A program made the position numbers and the translations under genes. Below, piece by piece: positions 51,906 through 61,182 of a DNA stretch of 64,000 nt; position 1 is the first letter of the stretch, and each line of letters starts with the position of its first letter. The stretch is from Mycosarcoma maydis (taxonomy: Eukaryota; Basidiomycota; Ustilaginomycetes; Ustilaginales), in NCBI RefSeq assembly GCF_000328475.2, contig NC_026480.1, forward strand, positions 806,001 through 870,000. The letters run 5' to 3'. A model generated the notes under the pieces. It did not search any database. It was not told the origin of the DNA and saw nothing but the letters and a program-made list of their open reading frames with translations.

Positions 51906-52778
51906 ATGATGGCCTCAGCAACAACATGCGCACGCGTTGAGCCTGTGACGCACAACGCGCCCTCGCACTCGACGTCACAGCTGCTACTACGCGGCACACG
52001 CGATGGTGATCTAGCCGCTACACTGCTGTCCTCGCAATCGCAGTCGTCGTCCTCTCTATCAACCGCGTCATCCCCTAAATCAAAGTGTGACAGAACACCT
52101 CTGTTCACATGGTCGGACTTGGTCCGAATCGTATCTACGGGCAACCTTGAACGTCTATCGCGACATCCTGACGACCTGCGCGAGTACTTCGCCTGGATGG
52201 ACAGCGTGAAATCCAGCTATGGCAGCGTCACAGCGTTTCTGCTCCGTGAACGCTTCACGGCGACCGAGCTGTTGAAAAAAGCGGCTTGCGCATCTCGCGT
52301 CGAGCAGTGCAAGGAGCCATGTTTTCGCAGCTACTTGCGGCCAGGAGTGGACTGTCAGATCTTGGTCAACGATTGGCCGTACTCGGTGCCTCGACATGTC
52401 ACGCACCATGTAGTGTGGAGCCATGTTCCGATCCTACATCGAAAACTGGTGATCGAACAGCAGTGCAACCAGGACGTTGCAGCTCTGGCATGGAGTGTTA
52501 TCTCGAAGCGAGGACTTTGTGGTACCATAACCGGCTCGCTACTCACCGTGCCTACGGTCAAGGATCACGCTTCTCACTTGCCCGACCTCGTCACCATCTC
52601 GTCCGACCTCCAAGATGCGCTTCAGCAAACCCTCCACCGGGCATCCCACCATCTGGTGCAGTTCATCCACCTTCATTGGGACACCCGCCGCTGCGACATC
52701 GCATTCTTCGCCAATCCACCAAGCCTCCAATCCGTCCCCTCGCTCGCTCACTTTCATGTTCTCGTAAAGTCGGTCTAA
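51906..52778 (+). CDS. GIG1: Gig1-like DUF3605 protein (GlcNAc-induced)
   Basis: The 290-residue protein matches DUF3605, the family of Candida albicans Gig1, a cytosolic protein strongly induced by GlcNAc with unknown reaction. Family features visible are TWSDLVRIVSTGNLERLSR near residue 68, a DDLREYFAWMDSVKSSYGSV block, NDWPYSVPRHVTHHVVWSH near residue 158, and the late HFHVLVK segment. The first 60 residues are Ser-rich and variable. There are two adjacent ATGs at 51906 and 51909; either can be the start. Position between the deacetylase and the GlcNAc kinase strongly supports a link to GlcNAc metabolism. No signal peptide or membrane helix is visible. Confidence 0.87.
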   Translation: MMASATTCARVEPVTHNAPSHSTSQLLLRGTRDGDLAATLLSSQSQSSSSLSTASSPKSKCDRTPLFTWSDLVRIVSTGNLERLSRHPDDLREYFAWMDSVKSSYGSVTAFLLRERFTATELLKKAACASRVEQCKEPCFRSYLRPGVDCQILVNDWPYSVPRHVTHHVVWSHVPILHRKLVIEQQCNQDVAALAWSVISKRGLCGTITGSLLTVPTVKDHASHLPDLVTISSDLQDALQQTLHRASHHLVQFIHLHWDTRRCDIAFFANPPSLQSVPSLAHFHVLVKSV

Positions 52779-52978
52779 ATGCTCGACGCAATTCGCAATC
52801 ACAATTCTTGCTTACAACCCTGCATGTCCCTTCCATTCGATGTATCATACGTTGCTCCGTCTTTGCAATTCCAAACGTTTGCCCACTCATCCACCTCCTG
52901 AACCACATACCAGACTGTCCCGCGCATCGCCCTTTCTCTCACATGCTTCCACATCAGAAAGTCCATATTCACGATTCT

Positions 52979-53019
52979 GATTCGTGATTGTTCGTGGATC
53001 AATTCACGATTGTTTATAA
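52979..53019. repeat. TCRYGA cluster between Gig1-like and kinase genes
   Basis: TCACGA at 52979, TCGTGA at 52992 and TCACGA at 53014 occupy most of the short gap between two convergent genes. Spacings are 13 and 22 bp here, not strictly 7. Confidence 0.65.
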
Positions 53020-53045
53020 TGTTACATTGTCATGTCTGCTTATTC

Positions 53046-54359
53046 TCACTGTGTAATTGTCTGAGAGCCCAAAAATTGTAATGCCAGATACGCGGCCGCT
53101 TCGTGTGCTGGACTCTTGACAACGTGAATGTTCTTGAACCCATTTCTACCCTGTTCTTTCCAAATTTTGACGAGGAGATCCAAGAACTTGCTGTTAGACC
53201 ATAGTCCGCCGCCCAACACCAAGGTGCTCGTTTCGGGACGAATCCTGTCTTTGGGACAACAAAGTTTTGAAATCGACTCGATGCATTCTCCTATCGCCTG
53301 ATGCAGCAGCTGGATGGCCAAGTGCTTCCCCGATCGACCAGCGTCTTCAAACGCGTACTCGAACACGACACGCGTTGTATCTGCCAGCCATCGCTTGCGT
53401 GCATCCTCAGCATGGAAGAAATTGCCGCCCGTAGCGCAGACGCGATCTCTATACGCGGCCGAGATGAGCTCGATGGGTGAGTCGACGTCCAAGGCGCACA
53501 GTACGGCTCGTTCAAAGTCAGTGAGTGGCGATGGTGCGAATTGTCTCTCTTCCTCGCGCGTGAGCATGAGCTGGATGGTGGAAAGGCCTATTGACCATCC
53601 ACTACCGCGATCGCCTAGAAGGTAGCCCCAACCACCGGTCTTGCTTACGGTGGTCAAGCCAGGAAGATCTTCGTTCTCGCTCGTGTCAGCTGTTGGTGCA
53701 GCTGCTGTTGCCGACGCTGCATCTAACGACAAAGTGGGGGATGAAGCGGTGGTGCGCTGGAACGCAAAACCGGCGCTACCCGTACCGGCAATCAAACAGA
53801 CACACGACTGCGTGCTTGCATCTCGCAACATGGGTGCCGAAAGGAGCACGGCATCGTTGGTGATCCAGATGGGCGTCGAGTCGTCGATAAGATGATACTC
53901 GTGTAGCAGCTGTGATAGTTGCTGCCTGTAGTTGCCGATGACCGCCGACGAGGACAGACCGGCTGATCCGATCCAGATGGCTCTTACTCTTGGGCGAAGA
54001 ATGTTGGACGTGTTTGTTGCTGCCGGTGAGGTACGCGAAAGTAAATCTTGATCACCATCTGCTGAGGAAGCGTCGTTATCCGACACGGAGAGAGGCGGTG
54101 TGGTGATGCCTTCGGCTTCTCCTGCCTCGATGAGGTCAAAAAAAGTGCCGAAACCAGCCGATATGAGAGCATCGCGGACCGCACCCAGAATGACCTGACT
54201 TGCAGCTTCGAGCCCTAATGTGGCGCAGTTGCCGCAACCAGCTTGGCCAACAAACGTGTCCTGGGCTTCCACACACGCTGCAACTGCAAGCGTCTTTGTT
54301 CCACCTGCATCGACGCAAAGAACAACGTCGCCAGAGCGCGCTTGAGCTGCTACCTCTGC

Positions 54360-54400
<41 letters not shown>

Positions 54401-54413
54401 AGCCTGCCTCCAT
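53046..54413 (-). CDS. N-acetylglucosamine kinase (animal-type, BadF/BcrA ATPase fold)
   Basis: The 455-residue protein phosphorylates GlcNAc at O6, the entry step of the pathway. After a Ser7-Ala8 homopolymer (residues 5-19) the actin-like ATPase motifs appear: CVDAGGTKTLA near residue 33, WIGSAGLSSS, CLIAGTGSAGFAF near residue 207, and GGWGYLLGDRGSGWSIG near residue 258, which is diagnostic for animal NAGK-like kinases. LVLGGGLW near residue 416 is the adenosine motif. Ascomycete yeasts use hexokinase-family GlcNAc kinases, so this type is notable. A DNA repeat (CTG)9(ATG)6 lies under the N-terminal homopolymer and could vary in length between strains. It is convergent with the Gig1-like gene and divergent from the deaminase. 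Confidence 0.9.
54356..54400 (-). repeat. Trinucleotide repeat in the kinase gene
   Basis: (CTG)9 at 54356-54382 followed by (ATG)6 at 54383-54400 on the plus strand encodes the Ser7-Ala8 run of the GlcNAc kinase on the minus strand. The near-pure codons suggest a true microsatellite. Confidence 0.85.
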
Positions 54414-56069
54414 GGTAGACTAGGATGAAATGTAAACAAACAATGAAAGGCGAAACAATCGATGTGATTGTGGTGGAGCGATATAGTATGGTGAAGAGCG
54501 TGTTGATAGCTGGCCGAGACGAGGAATGGCCTTTAAGGCGAGTATGGTGCAAACGTTAGTATGGACCTTGACTGGCTGCACGAATGTAAGCTGAGCTGGG
54601 AGAAAATCGTGACCAGGTCATGAAAGTAGGACAAAAGGGGAATGGAGCACCAAATCAGGCCGATTGATATGTCGCGCCAATCCACAAAGGTCGCGTGTGA
54701 AGCTCAGTAGCCTGTATGCGAGCTACAGCAAAGCAGACGTTAGAGATCTTTGACCAAGCCGGGTGATGTGGGGCGCAATCGTGTACGATAGACAAAGGGT
54801 CGACGAGCCACAGTGTGGTTGAGTGGCAAGTGAGGTAGTCCGGACCGGGCAGAAAGGGCCGATCGATGGGACGTATGGAGGATGGGAAGAGAGCCGAAGA
54901 CGCCGAGAGCTGGATGGAATGGGCGGCTCGGTGGAAGAAACGAATAAGATGGACAGAGACCGAGAAGAGATAGGCAGCGACACAAGCGACGCAAGCGACG
55001 ACGAGTGTTGGTGCAGAATGAAGTGAGTGGACAATCAATGACCGATTTGTGGATGAACAAGAAGCAAATGACGCCACAGTGTGATGGAGCGAAGCAGATC
55101 TGCTGTTGTTTGGATAGTTGCTTGTACGATGCGTGTGTCGAGATTGGAGAAGAGGCAGAAGAGGAGGGCACAAGAGAGAGACGTGGCGTGACAGCGTAGC
55201 TTGTATCTGTCGGTGTGGGTGACGATGGACTGAAATTGGTGGCTGCACTCGCGACTGTCAGTGTCACTGACATGCGATGCTGTTGCAGTGCCGTGCGCCG
55301 CTGGTCCGCTGCACCTTGCTGGCTAAACTAGACGCGCAGCTGGGGTGATTTGCGATGGCTCATCGGTGGCCGGAGCGATGGACCCAAACATTCACGAGTT
55401 TCACAATTTACAAATTTAATCACGAATTAAGGGGCAGCGTGAGCAGCTCGCTCGCTCGCTTGCTCGCTCTCTTCCCCGACCAAAACGACGCTGATTTTTG
55501 GCGACTTCATATGGGTATACAGTATTCGTGTGTGTGTGTTTTTTGTTGTAAATACAGTTTTAAACAAAGTCTCTAGGCAAGCTCACCTCTCCTCCCCGGA
55601 TGTTTTCCAAATATATCCTCGTCCGTTGGTTGTGGTGAGTCCTGGGCGTTGTCGTTCTCATTTCGAGCACTTTCACCTCTAGCCGCAATTTGATGATGCT
55701 AGAATGTTGGCTGTTACATTGCCTCAGTGTGCTCCAGACATGTAGCTTCGCGAAGCTGCATCGATTGCACTCGAGTCATGGAAGAAGCTTGGATGGTCTC
55801 ATGTAGCGGTGGTGCACTCCGATTTGCTGGAGCTTGTGCCATCGGCTTTACCTCGGTCAAGCTCCCACACATGTGTATCACAATTGCTCGGTGAATTTCG
55901 TTATGGGCAACCACGCAAGTGACTTGGACGTAAAGTGTCGAGTTGGACTTCGGTTCGGCCCGTCTGAATGAGGGACCGTCGCCGCCGTGGTGCAAGATGC
56001 AGGCTGCCCGCCCACCCAGACGGAAAAGAATCCGGAGATGCTTTGGAAACCAGTTCGCTGTTTTCGGCG

Positions 56070-56074
<5 letters not shown>

Positions 56075-56100
<26 letters not shown>
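56075..56100. repeat. Poly-T tract, 26 bases
   Basis: An uninterrupted run of 26 T lies in the divergent promoter. Long dT/dA tracts exclude nucleosomes in fungal promoters, so a role in opening this region is plausible. Length may vary between isolates. Confidence 0.8.
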
Positions 56101-56515
56101 CTTACAGTCACCGTTTGTTTTAAACCGGTCAACTCTCGCTCGTCGGCCCGATCGCCGATGATTGAACAGAGCCCTGTTTCGGTCAGTTCTGCCCCGTGCC
56201 CCGTTTTGCGTCTTGTCTCGTTTCGTTTCGTCCTTGTGCCTGCCTGTCAAAATTCGCCTCGGTATCTCTCCACTGCGCCGATTCGGCTTTCGATACTTGA
56301 CGTTAACAATTGTCTAGCACCACAGCACACGTGCTCTGCTAGTCTTGGATGCTCTGGCTTCCTGACTCCGTATCTTCGAGATAATGAATGCGTGCTTTGG
56401 GCAACCAACCAAGTCAACAGCGCGGTGTCGGAAGTGTGATTCCAATTTGGCGCTCGATGCCACCGCCTACAAAATGGCTGCGGCGAGCGTGCTCTTCATC
56501 GAGGTGGTACTGTCG

Positions 56516-56521
56516 TATATA
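56516..56521 (+). promoter_or_regulatory. TATA-like box of the deaminase gene
   Basis: TATATA lies 97 bp upstream of the ATG at 56613. The distance is usual for fungal TATA elements; the call rests on position and motif. Confidence 0.35.
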
Positions 56522-56612
56522 GTGTTTACCGGCCCCTTGATCTCATTGAACCTATAAGCACCCTTCCCCCAAACACCTCACAAACGTCGACATCTAGCTC
56601 GCTCGATCCAAA

Positions 56613-57581
56613 ATGCGGTACATCATCCGAGACGACAAGGCGGCGGTTGGCAAATTTGTAAGTAGGCGCTTTCACAATCACTCGACGTATGGCTTGCAAA
56701 CCTGGAAAATCTAACGTGCGTACCTCAACTCTTGTCTACTTCTATCGTAGGTCGGCGAATACGTAGCAAAACGCATCAACGCCCACTTTCAAGTCACCGA
56801 TCGAGCTTTCGTTCTCGGCTGCCCGACTGGCTCTTCGCCGCTCGAGACGTACAAAACTCTGATTCAGATCCACCGCGAAGGGCGCGTCTCGTTCAAAAAT
56901 GTCATCACTTTCAACATGGACGAGTATGTTGCCTTGCCTAAATCGCACCCGGAATCCTACCACTCGTTCATGTGGAACAACTTTTTCAGCCACATCGACA
57001 TTCAGCCTCAAAACGTGCACATCCTTGATGGCAACGCACCCGATCTCGTCGAAGAGTGCAACCAGTACGAAGCCAAGATTCAAGCTGTCGGAGGAATCGA
57101 TCTCTTTATGGCCGGTGTAGGATCAGATGGTCACATTGCTTTCAACGAACCCGGCTCTTCGCTTGCTTCCAGGACGAGGATCAAGACACTAGCGTACGAT
57201 ACCGTCTTGGACAACTCGAGGTTCTTCGACAACGACCCGCTCAAAGTTCCAAGGATGGCACTGACAGTGGGTGTGCAGACCGTCATGGATGCTCGAGAGA
57301 TCCTGGTCATCATCGTGGGTCAACACAAGGCACATGCTTTGGCAAAGTGCGTCGAAGAAGGCGTCAACCATATGAACACGGTTTCCTGCATTCAGTTGCA
57401 TCCGAATGCGCTGCTCGTTTCGGACGAGGATGCTACCTCAGAATTGCGCGTTAGAACGGTGAGATACTTCAAAGGCATTGAAAGGGCGCAGGAGGAAATC
57501 GAAAAGCTCTATGGTCTGCACGGCCACAAAAAGACCCCTTCTAGCAGCGGTAGCCCTATCGTTAACGGTACGATCAACTGA
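56613..57581 (+). CDS. NAG1: Glucosamine-6-phosphate deaminase
   Basis: The enzyme isomerises and deaminates glucosamine-6-phosphate to fructose-6-phosphate and ammonia, the last step of GlcNAc catabolism. Exon 1 (56613-56657) encodes MRYIIRDDKAAVGKF; a 93-nt GTAAGT...TAG intron with a CTAAC site follows; exon 2 is 56751-57581. The join falls between codons and gives 291 residues. Visible are LGCPTGSSPLETYKTL near residue 40, TFNMDEYVALP with the catalytic Asp near residue 72, ESYHSFMWNNFF, GGIDLFMAGVGSDGHIAFNEPGSS in two parts with the active-site Asp/His, and the allosteric-region SCIQLHPN. The C-terminal 30 residues are a variable Ser/Gly tail. Confidence 0.96.
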
Positions 57582-57825
57582 ACTGCCATTAAACCTTATG
57601 TGTACATAGTCCATACCCTCTCACAGTTTGATTTTTTGTTGAACCAGTGGCTGTTTCTCCGCCGTATCTGTTCACTAGAAGCTTGACCGTTGAATGAGAA
57701 GGGTGTCTAGACGCTTGATCAGAGAAGCTTTGCTGTCTTTAACTCGTTCACAGTTTGTGAGTCTTCCGACTTGTTTAGCGCCTAAAAATGGAAAAACGAA
57801 AAATATTGCAAAAGAAGAATTCCAT

Positions 57826-60015
57826 TCAAGCAGTAGCTTGTACGCCTGCAACATGGCTGGCTACCGCCAAAGCTGCATCCATTGCCGGATGCTTGATGAT
57901 ATCGTAGTCTCTTCCCGCTTCCTTTTGCTCTTCGATACTAATTGTCGTGCTGCAAGCCGAAAGCTCTACAAGATACTGCTGCATGAAGCCGCCTACTGTT
58001 CCCAAGATGTCATCGATTTGGCCTTCAACCAACAGACCTAGTCGATAATGTAGACGGTCCACAATGCACAGCTCGAGCAGAAACACAGCGCATCGCGCGA
58101 TCCAAAAGTGATAGATCGAAGGAAGAGCTGCCAGATTGCCAACAAAGTGTGCGTTGGGCGAGACGAGTAAGCGCATGCTGTCCATGCATGCGTTCTGGCA
58201 CGCTTGAGAGACGGAGATGAATTCGGCTGCTTTCGAGCTTACTCGTTCGCCGCTTGTGTTCTCAGCCGTCTGTTCTTGGTGGATTCGACAAGCGCGGATC
58301 AGCACACTTGCTTTGGCCAGAGAGTAATCCAGGTCAATCGCGTGATCGTACGTGTCCTTCTTGTCCGAGTCTGTGGCAAGAAGCTCTCGAGTAGTGCACC
58401 AGCTTGCAGTCAGTTCGCGAGAGGCCTGGAGCAAACCTTCCGAGTCGCCATACTTGTTGGATTTTGAGACGAGATATGCAACGCGAGAATGGAATACCAG
58501 CGCTGCATCCTGCTTTGTCGGAAACACACCGCTGCTTGCAGACATCAAAGATTGACCATACTGCGCCGGATCAATGAGCTGCATGATCGGTTCTTTGCTG
58601 TGAATCTCGCACTGGTGCAGTTCGGCCAGGAAAGCGCTCAACCAAACGCGTACCCTGTCCTGCATCGATACGTGTCGCACCGGTGGCAGAATGGCGACCA
58701 TTTCACCCACTGTAAGACCAGCATGAGGTCCAGTCTCGTAACTGTACTTTTCGCTCCACCAACGAGCCGCTCTTGCGACTTTCCATGCTTCGATAGAGCC
58801 TTGGTAACTCGACCATATACATGCCCCGACGACTTCCTCTGTACCGATGCCGCTCTCGGGGTTGAACTCGTCTTCGGCTGTCGATGGAGCGTACGGCAAC
58901 GTGCGACCGAGGACATCGTTGCGAAGCCGCCACTGACGGGATCGGAGATCAAGAGAAGGCGAGAATGGAGAGGCTACCGAGGTGACGGCCGAGAGCAAGA
59001 CCGGTGTTAGCTCGGATGAGGCTGGAAAGTCAGGGAAGCCGAACCCGAATGGTTCGATGGTCTTTGCGTACAGGCTGAACAGAAAGCGTGCTTCGTGTGA
59101 GGATAGTAGGCCGAGCCGAATAGCATCCAGGCGTGGGTCGTTGCTTCCCAGACTCGGATCAGGGTATCGATATCGACTCGCGCGAGCTACAAGTGTGGGG
59201 TGCAGAGCTTGACTGTACACGCCGCTTCTCTGGGCATTCAGGATCGGGAGTGGGAGTGAGCCGTTAGTCTTTGATGGCAATACCATCGGCTGGTTGGAGC
59301 TACCATTTGAGGTCCTTTCCGAGGAAGAACTATTGGAGAGTCCGCTGTTCTGATGGAGAAGATCTGTAACATAACTGAAAGTAGGGATGATAGACGAGAT
59401 TCTTGAGCTTCCTCCGACGTTCGAGCTTGAGCGATTGATGGCGTTACCCCAAGTCCTATCACCAGAGGCGAGTACTGCATGGCTTTGAATTCTGGCAATA
59501 CTTTCACCAGTAGCTCGCGTAGACTGTGAGAGAATATGACTTCCCGCTCCCGTGTAGAACGTTTGGCGGCTTGGAATCATACTCGTCGATGCAGACGGTG
59601 TACGTAGCGCTGTGCTCTCTTCGGACCAATCCTGCCCCATGATTCGTCTCCGTTTCGAGCTGTGCTCCTCCTGTTCAACGAGTGCGCTCATGGCGGAAAC
59701 AAGTTTGGTGAGCGTCTCGTCGGTCCTTGCACGCCATTCGTCCTGCTGAAGAGTACTCCCCAGCTCTTTGGATTTGAAGACGCATTCGTAGCCACCATTG
59801 CGGCATCGCTTGCAAGGGGCAGATCCATCGTGGTCACATTTGACCTTGGATCGGCGGCAGCTTGAGCAGGCACCAGAGGCTTTGTTGCGATCAGCGCTGG
59901 TGGATACCGGGGAAGCAGAGCGAAGGAGCTGATCAGCATAGAGCGAGCTCGAGCTGGACGTGACTGAAGTCGACGAGGTGGAGCTTCGATGGAGCTGCTG
60001 GGGATCTGTTCTCAT
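57826..60015 (-). CDS. Zn2Cys6 transcription factor next to the GlcNAc cluster
   Basis: The 729-residue protein has a Zn2Cys6 DNA-binding domain with Cys at residues 50, 53, 60, 68, 71 and 78 (CX2CX6CX7CX2CX6C), with the basic segment RRSKVKCDHDG. A short helical linker (DETLTKLVSAMSALVEQE) may form the dimerising coiled coil. The middle part matches the fungal-specific factor domain (EARFLFSLYAKTIEPFGFGFPDF, VVGACIWSSYQGSIEAWKVARAARWW), ending in a helical C-terminus. It is intron-free. It converges on the deaminase gene with about 245 bp between stops, and a TATATA at 60106 lies about 90 bp upstream of its ATG. The location makes it a candidate GlcNAc regulator; this is inference. Known fungal GlcNAc regulators are of other classes. 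Confidence 0.9.
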   Translation of the reverse strand: MRTDPQQLHRSSTSSTSVTSSSSSLYADQLLRSASPVSTSADRNKASGACSSCRRSKVKCDHDGSAPCKRCRNGGYECVFKSKELGSTLQQDEWRARTDETLTKLVSAMSALVEQEEHSSKRRRIMGQDWSEESTALRTPSASTSMIPSRQTFYTGAGSHILSQSTRATGESIARIQSHAVLASGDRTWGNAINRSSSNVGGSSRISSIIPTFSYVTDLLHQNSGLSNSSSSERTSNGSSNQPMVLPSKTNGSLPLPILNAQRSGVYSQALHPTLVARASRYRYPDPSLGSNDPRLDAIRLGLLSSHEARFLFSLYAKTIEPFGFGFPDFPASSELTPVLLSAVTSVASPFSPSLDLRSRQWRLRNDVLGRTLPYAPSTAEDEFNPESGIGTEEVVGACIWSSYQGSIEAWKVARAARWWSEKYSYETGPHAGLTVGEMVAILPPVRHVSMQDRVRVWLSAFLAELHQCEIHSKEPIMQLIDPAQYGQSLMSASSGVFPTKQDAALVFHSRVAYLVSKSNKYGDSEGLLQASRELTASWCTTRELLATDSDKKDTYDHAIDLDYSLAKASVLIRACRIHQEQTAENTSGERVSSKAAEFISVSQACQNACMDSMRLLVSPNAHFVGNLAALPSIYHFWIARCAVFLLELCIVDRLHYRLGLLVEGQIDDILGTVGGFMQQYLVELSACSTTISIEEQKEAGRDYDIIKHPAMDAALAVASHVAGVQATA

Positions 60016-60105
60016 GATATGGCCTCGTCTAATTTGTCGAAGAAGCTGGAAGTAGGGTGGTCTTGAAGCGCAATAGGCTGCTGAGCGGTGGAAGCGGATT
60101 CTTCT

Positions 60106-60111
60106 TATATA
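60106..60111 (-). promoter_or_regulatory. TATA-like box of the Zn2Cys6 gene
   Basis: TATATA (self-complementary) lies about 91 bp upstream of the minus-strand ATG at 60015. The call rests on motif and spacing only. Confidence 0.35.
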
Positions 60112-60950
60112 GGAAATACACCTCAGCGTCAGAGTGGGGACTAGTCTTCAGCCAGGTTGTCCCCTTGGATCTAATTCCTTTATGGATGCAATCTTGTTCG
60201 AGGGGTTTGTGTTCTGCGCACAGCGATGAGTATGAACCTAAACCTTGGCGGCTGCTTGAAAAGGCAAATGACCAGTTGCTTAGCTCGCTGTCATCGACGT
60301 CCGAACACAAGCCCTGCCTTCATTCCTTGGCGAGAACAACGTTTGGCCTTGGGGATGAGCTGTGTACTCAACTTTCCGAGGAAACGGAACATGGTTGAAA
60401 CGAGAAAGCCTTTGAAAGTTTAAGCCTTGAGTTAGGCAGCAAGGCCGATAAGCTTCTAGCGGATGAAGATGCAAAGGGCGGCTGCGGCTATGCGCAACCG
60501 GAAAGTTCGCATGGTTCGCATCCCACAGCTTGGTGCATGGCAATCGCAAGTGCTTTTCGGCTTCGCTCATTGATACCAAGCAGGGGGCAAACTATGCGAC
60601 CAAGCTTGGTGCGAGTTCCAAACTTGCAAGAAGAGCGAACAACGGCGAACAGGTTGGCAGTCATCGAGACGGATGTCTGACCCCGCAACCCTATCGGCAA
60701 AAACGCCGAATCGTGAATGTGCATGTTCTGCTCTGTATCAAGTCACGAGTGGCCAAATTACAGAACACGACACGGGAAAGGCACGGTGGGACACGTGAAA
60801 AAAATAACAAAATGTTAGGCCATTCACCATTCTGATCGTGGAAGCTAACCATACAATGTCAAACCTGACTTACTAACATGGTGACCTAATCGTGGATGCC
60901 CACGGCCCGTGGCCACGCGCCTCGTGTCTCGGCCATCACCGAGACGAAAG

Positions 60951-60970
60951 TCACGAGTCGCGAGTCACGA
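60951..60970. repeat. TCRYGA heptad triplet with a TCGCGA centre
   Basis: TCACGA, TCGCGA and TCACGA sit at 7-bp steps with G between units. The middle unit keeps TC-R-Y-GA, which shows the rule is purine-pyrimidine at the centre and not a fixed sequence. Confidence 0.75.
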
Positions 60971-61182
60971 GTGTTGCTAAGTTCTCGGGGCCCGAGCATC
61001 CGGATACAAGGGAAGATCCTTTGAGCCGCAACTAGATGGATTGTCGACGTATCTTATCTTCACTGCCCTTTTCCTCCATCTGACACGACTTATCCAGCTC
61101 ATTAACCTACGTGGCGGTCTTCGTTGGCCCCACAAATTTTGAAGCTCATCCTCCATCGACCTTCCTGGAACGCTTGCTCAAA

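Larger units (their letters stand above)
54414..56612. promoter_or_regulatory. 2.2-kb divergent region between kinase and deaminase genes
   Basis: This is the longest gene-free stretch in the window and separates two GlcNAc genes that point apart. Open frames on the minus strand at 54655-55248 and 55714-56250 are long by chance, with no domain; the second reads through a poly-A/T tract. Visible signals are TCRYGA units at 54607, 55392 and 55420, a GCTC repeat near 55446-55470, a 26-T run at 56075, and TATATA at 56516. It probably carries the shared induction elements and long 5' leaders. Confidence 0.5.
60016..61182. promoter_or_regulatory. Divergent region of the Zn2Cys6 and phosphohexomutase genes
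   Basis: TCRYGA units lie at 60711, 60743, 60951 and 60965. Two GC-rich palindromes lie close together near 60899-60945 (CCACGG-C-CCGTGG and GTCTCGG/CCGAGAC). No gene is visible. Confidence 0.5.

Noticed and set aside
54655..55248. 197-codon minus-strand frame in the kinase-deaminase spacer
   Set aside because: Ser/His/Leu-rich low-complexity, two overlapping frames equally open, no domain and no promoter signal.
55714..56250. 178-codon minus-strand frame with a poly-Lys run
   Set aside because: The poly-Lys comes from the 26-base A/T tract; the rest has no domain.
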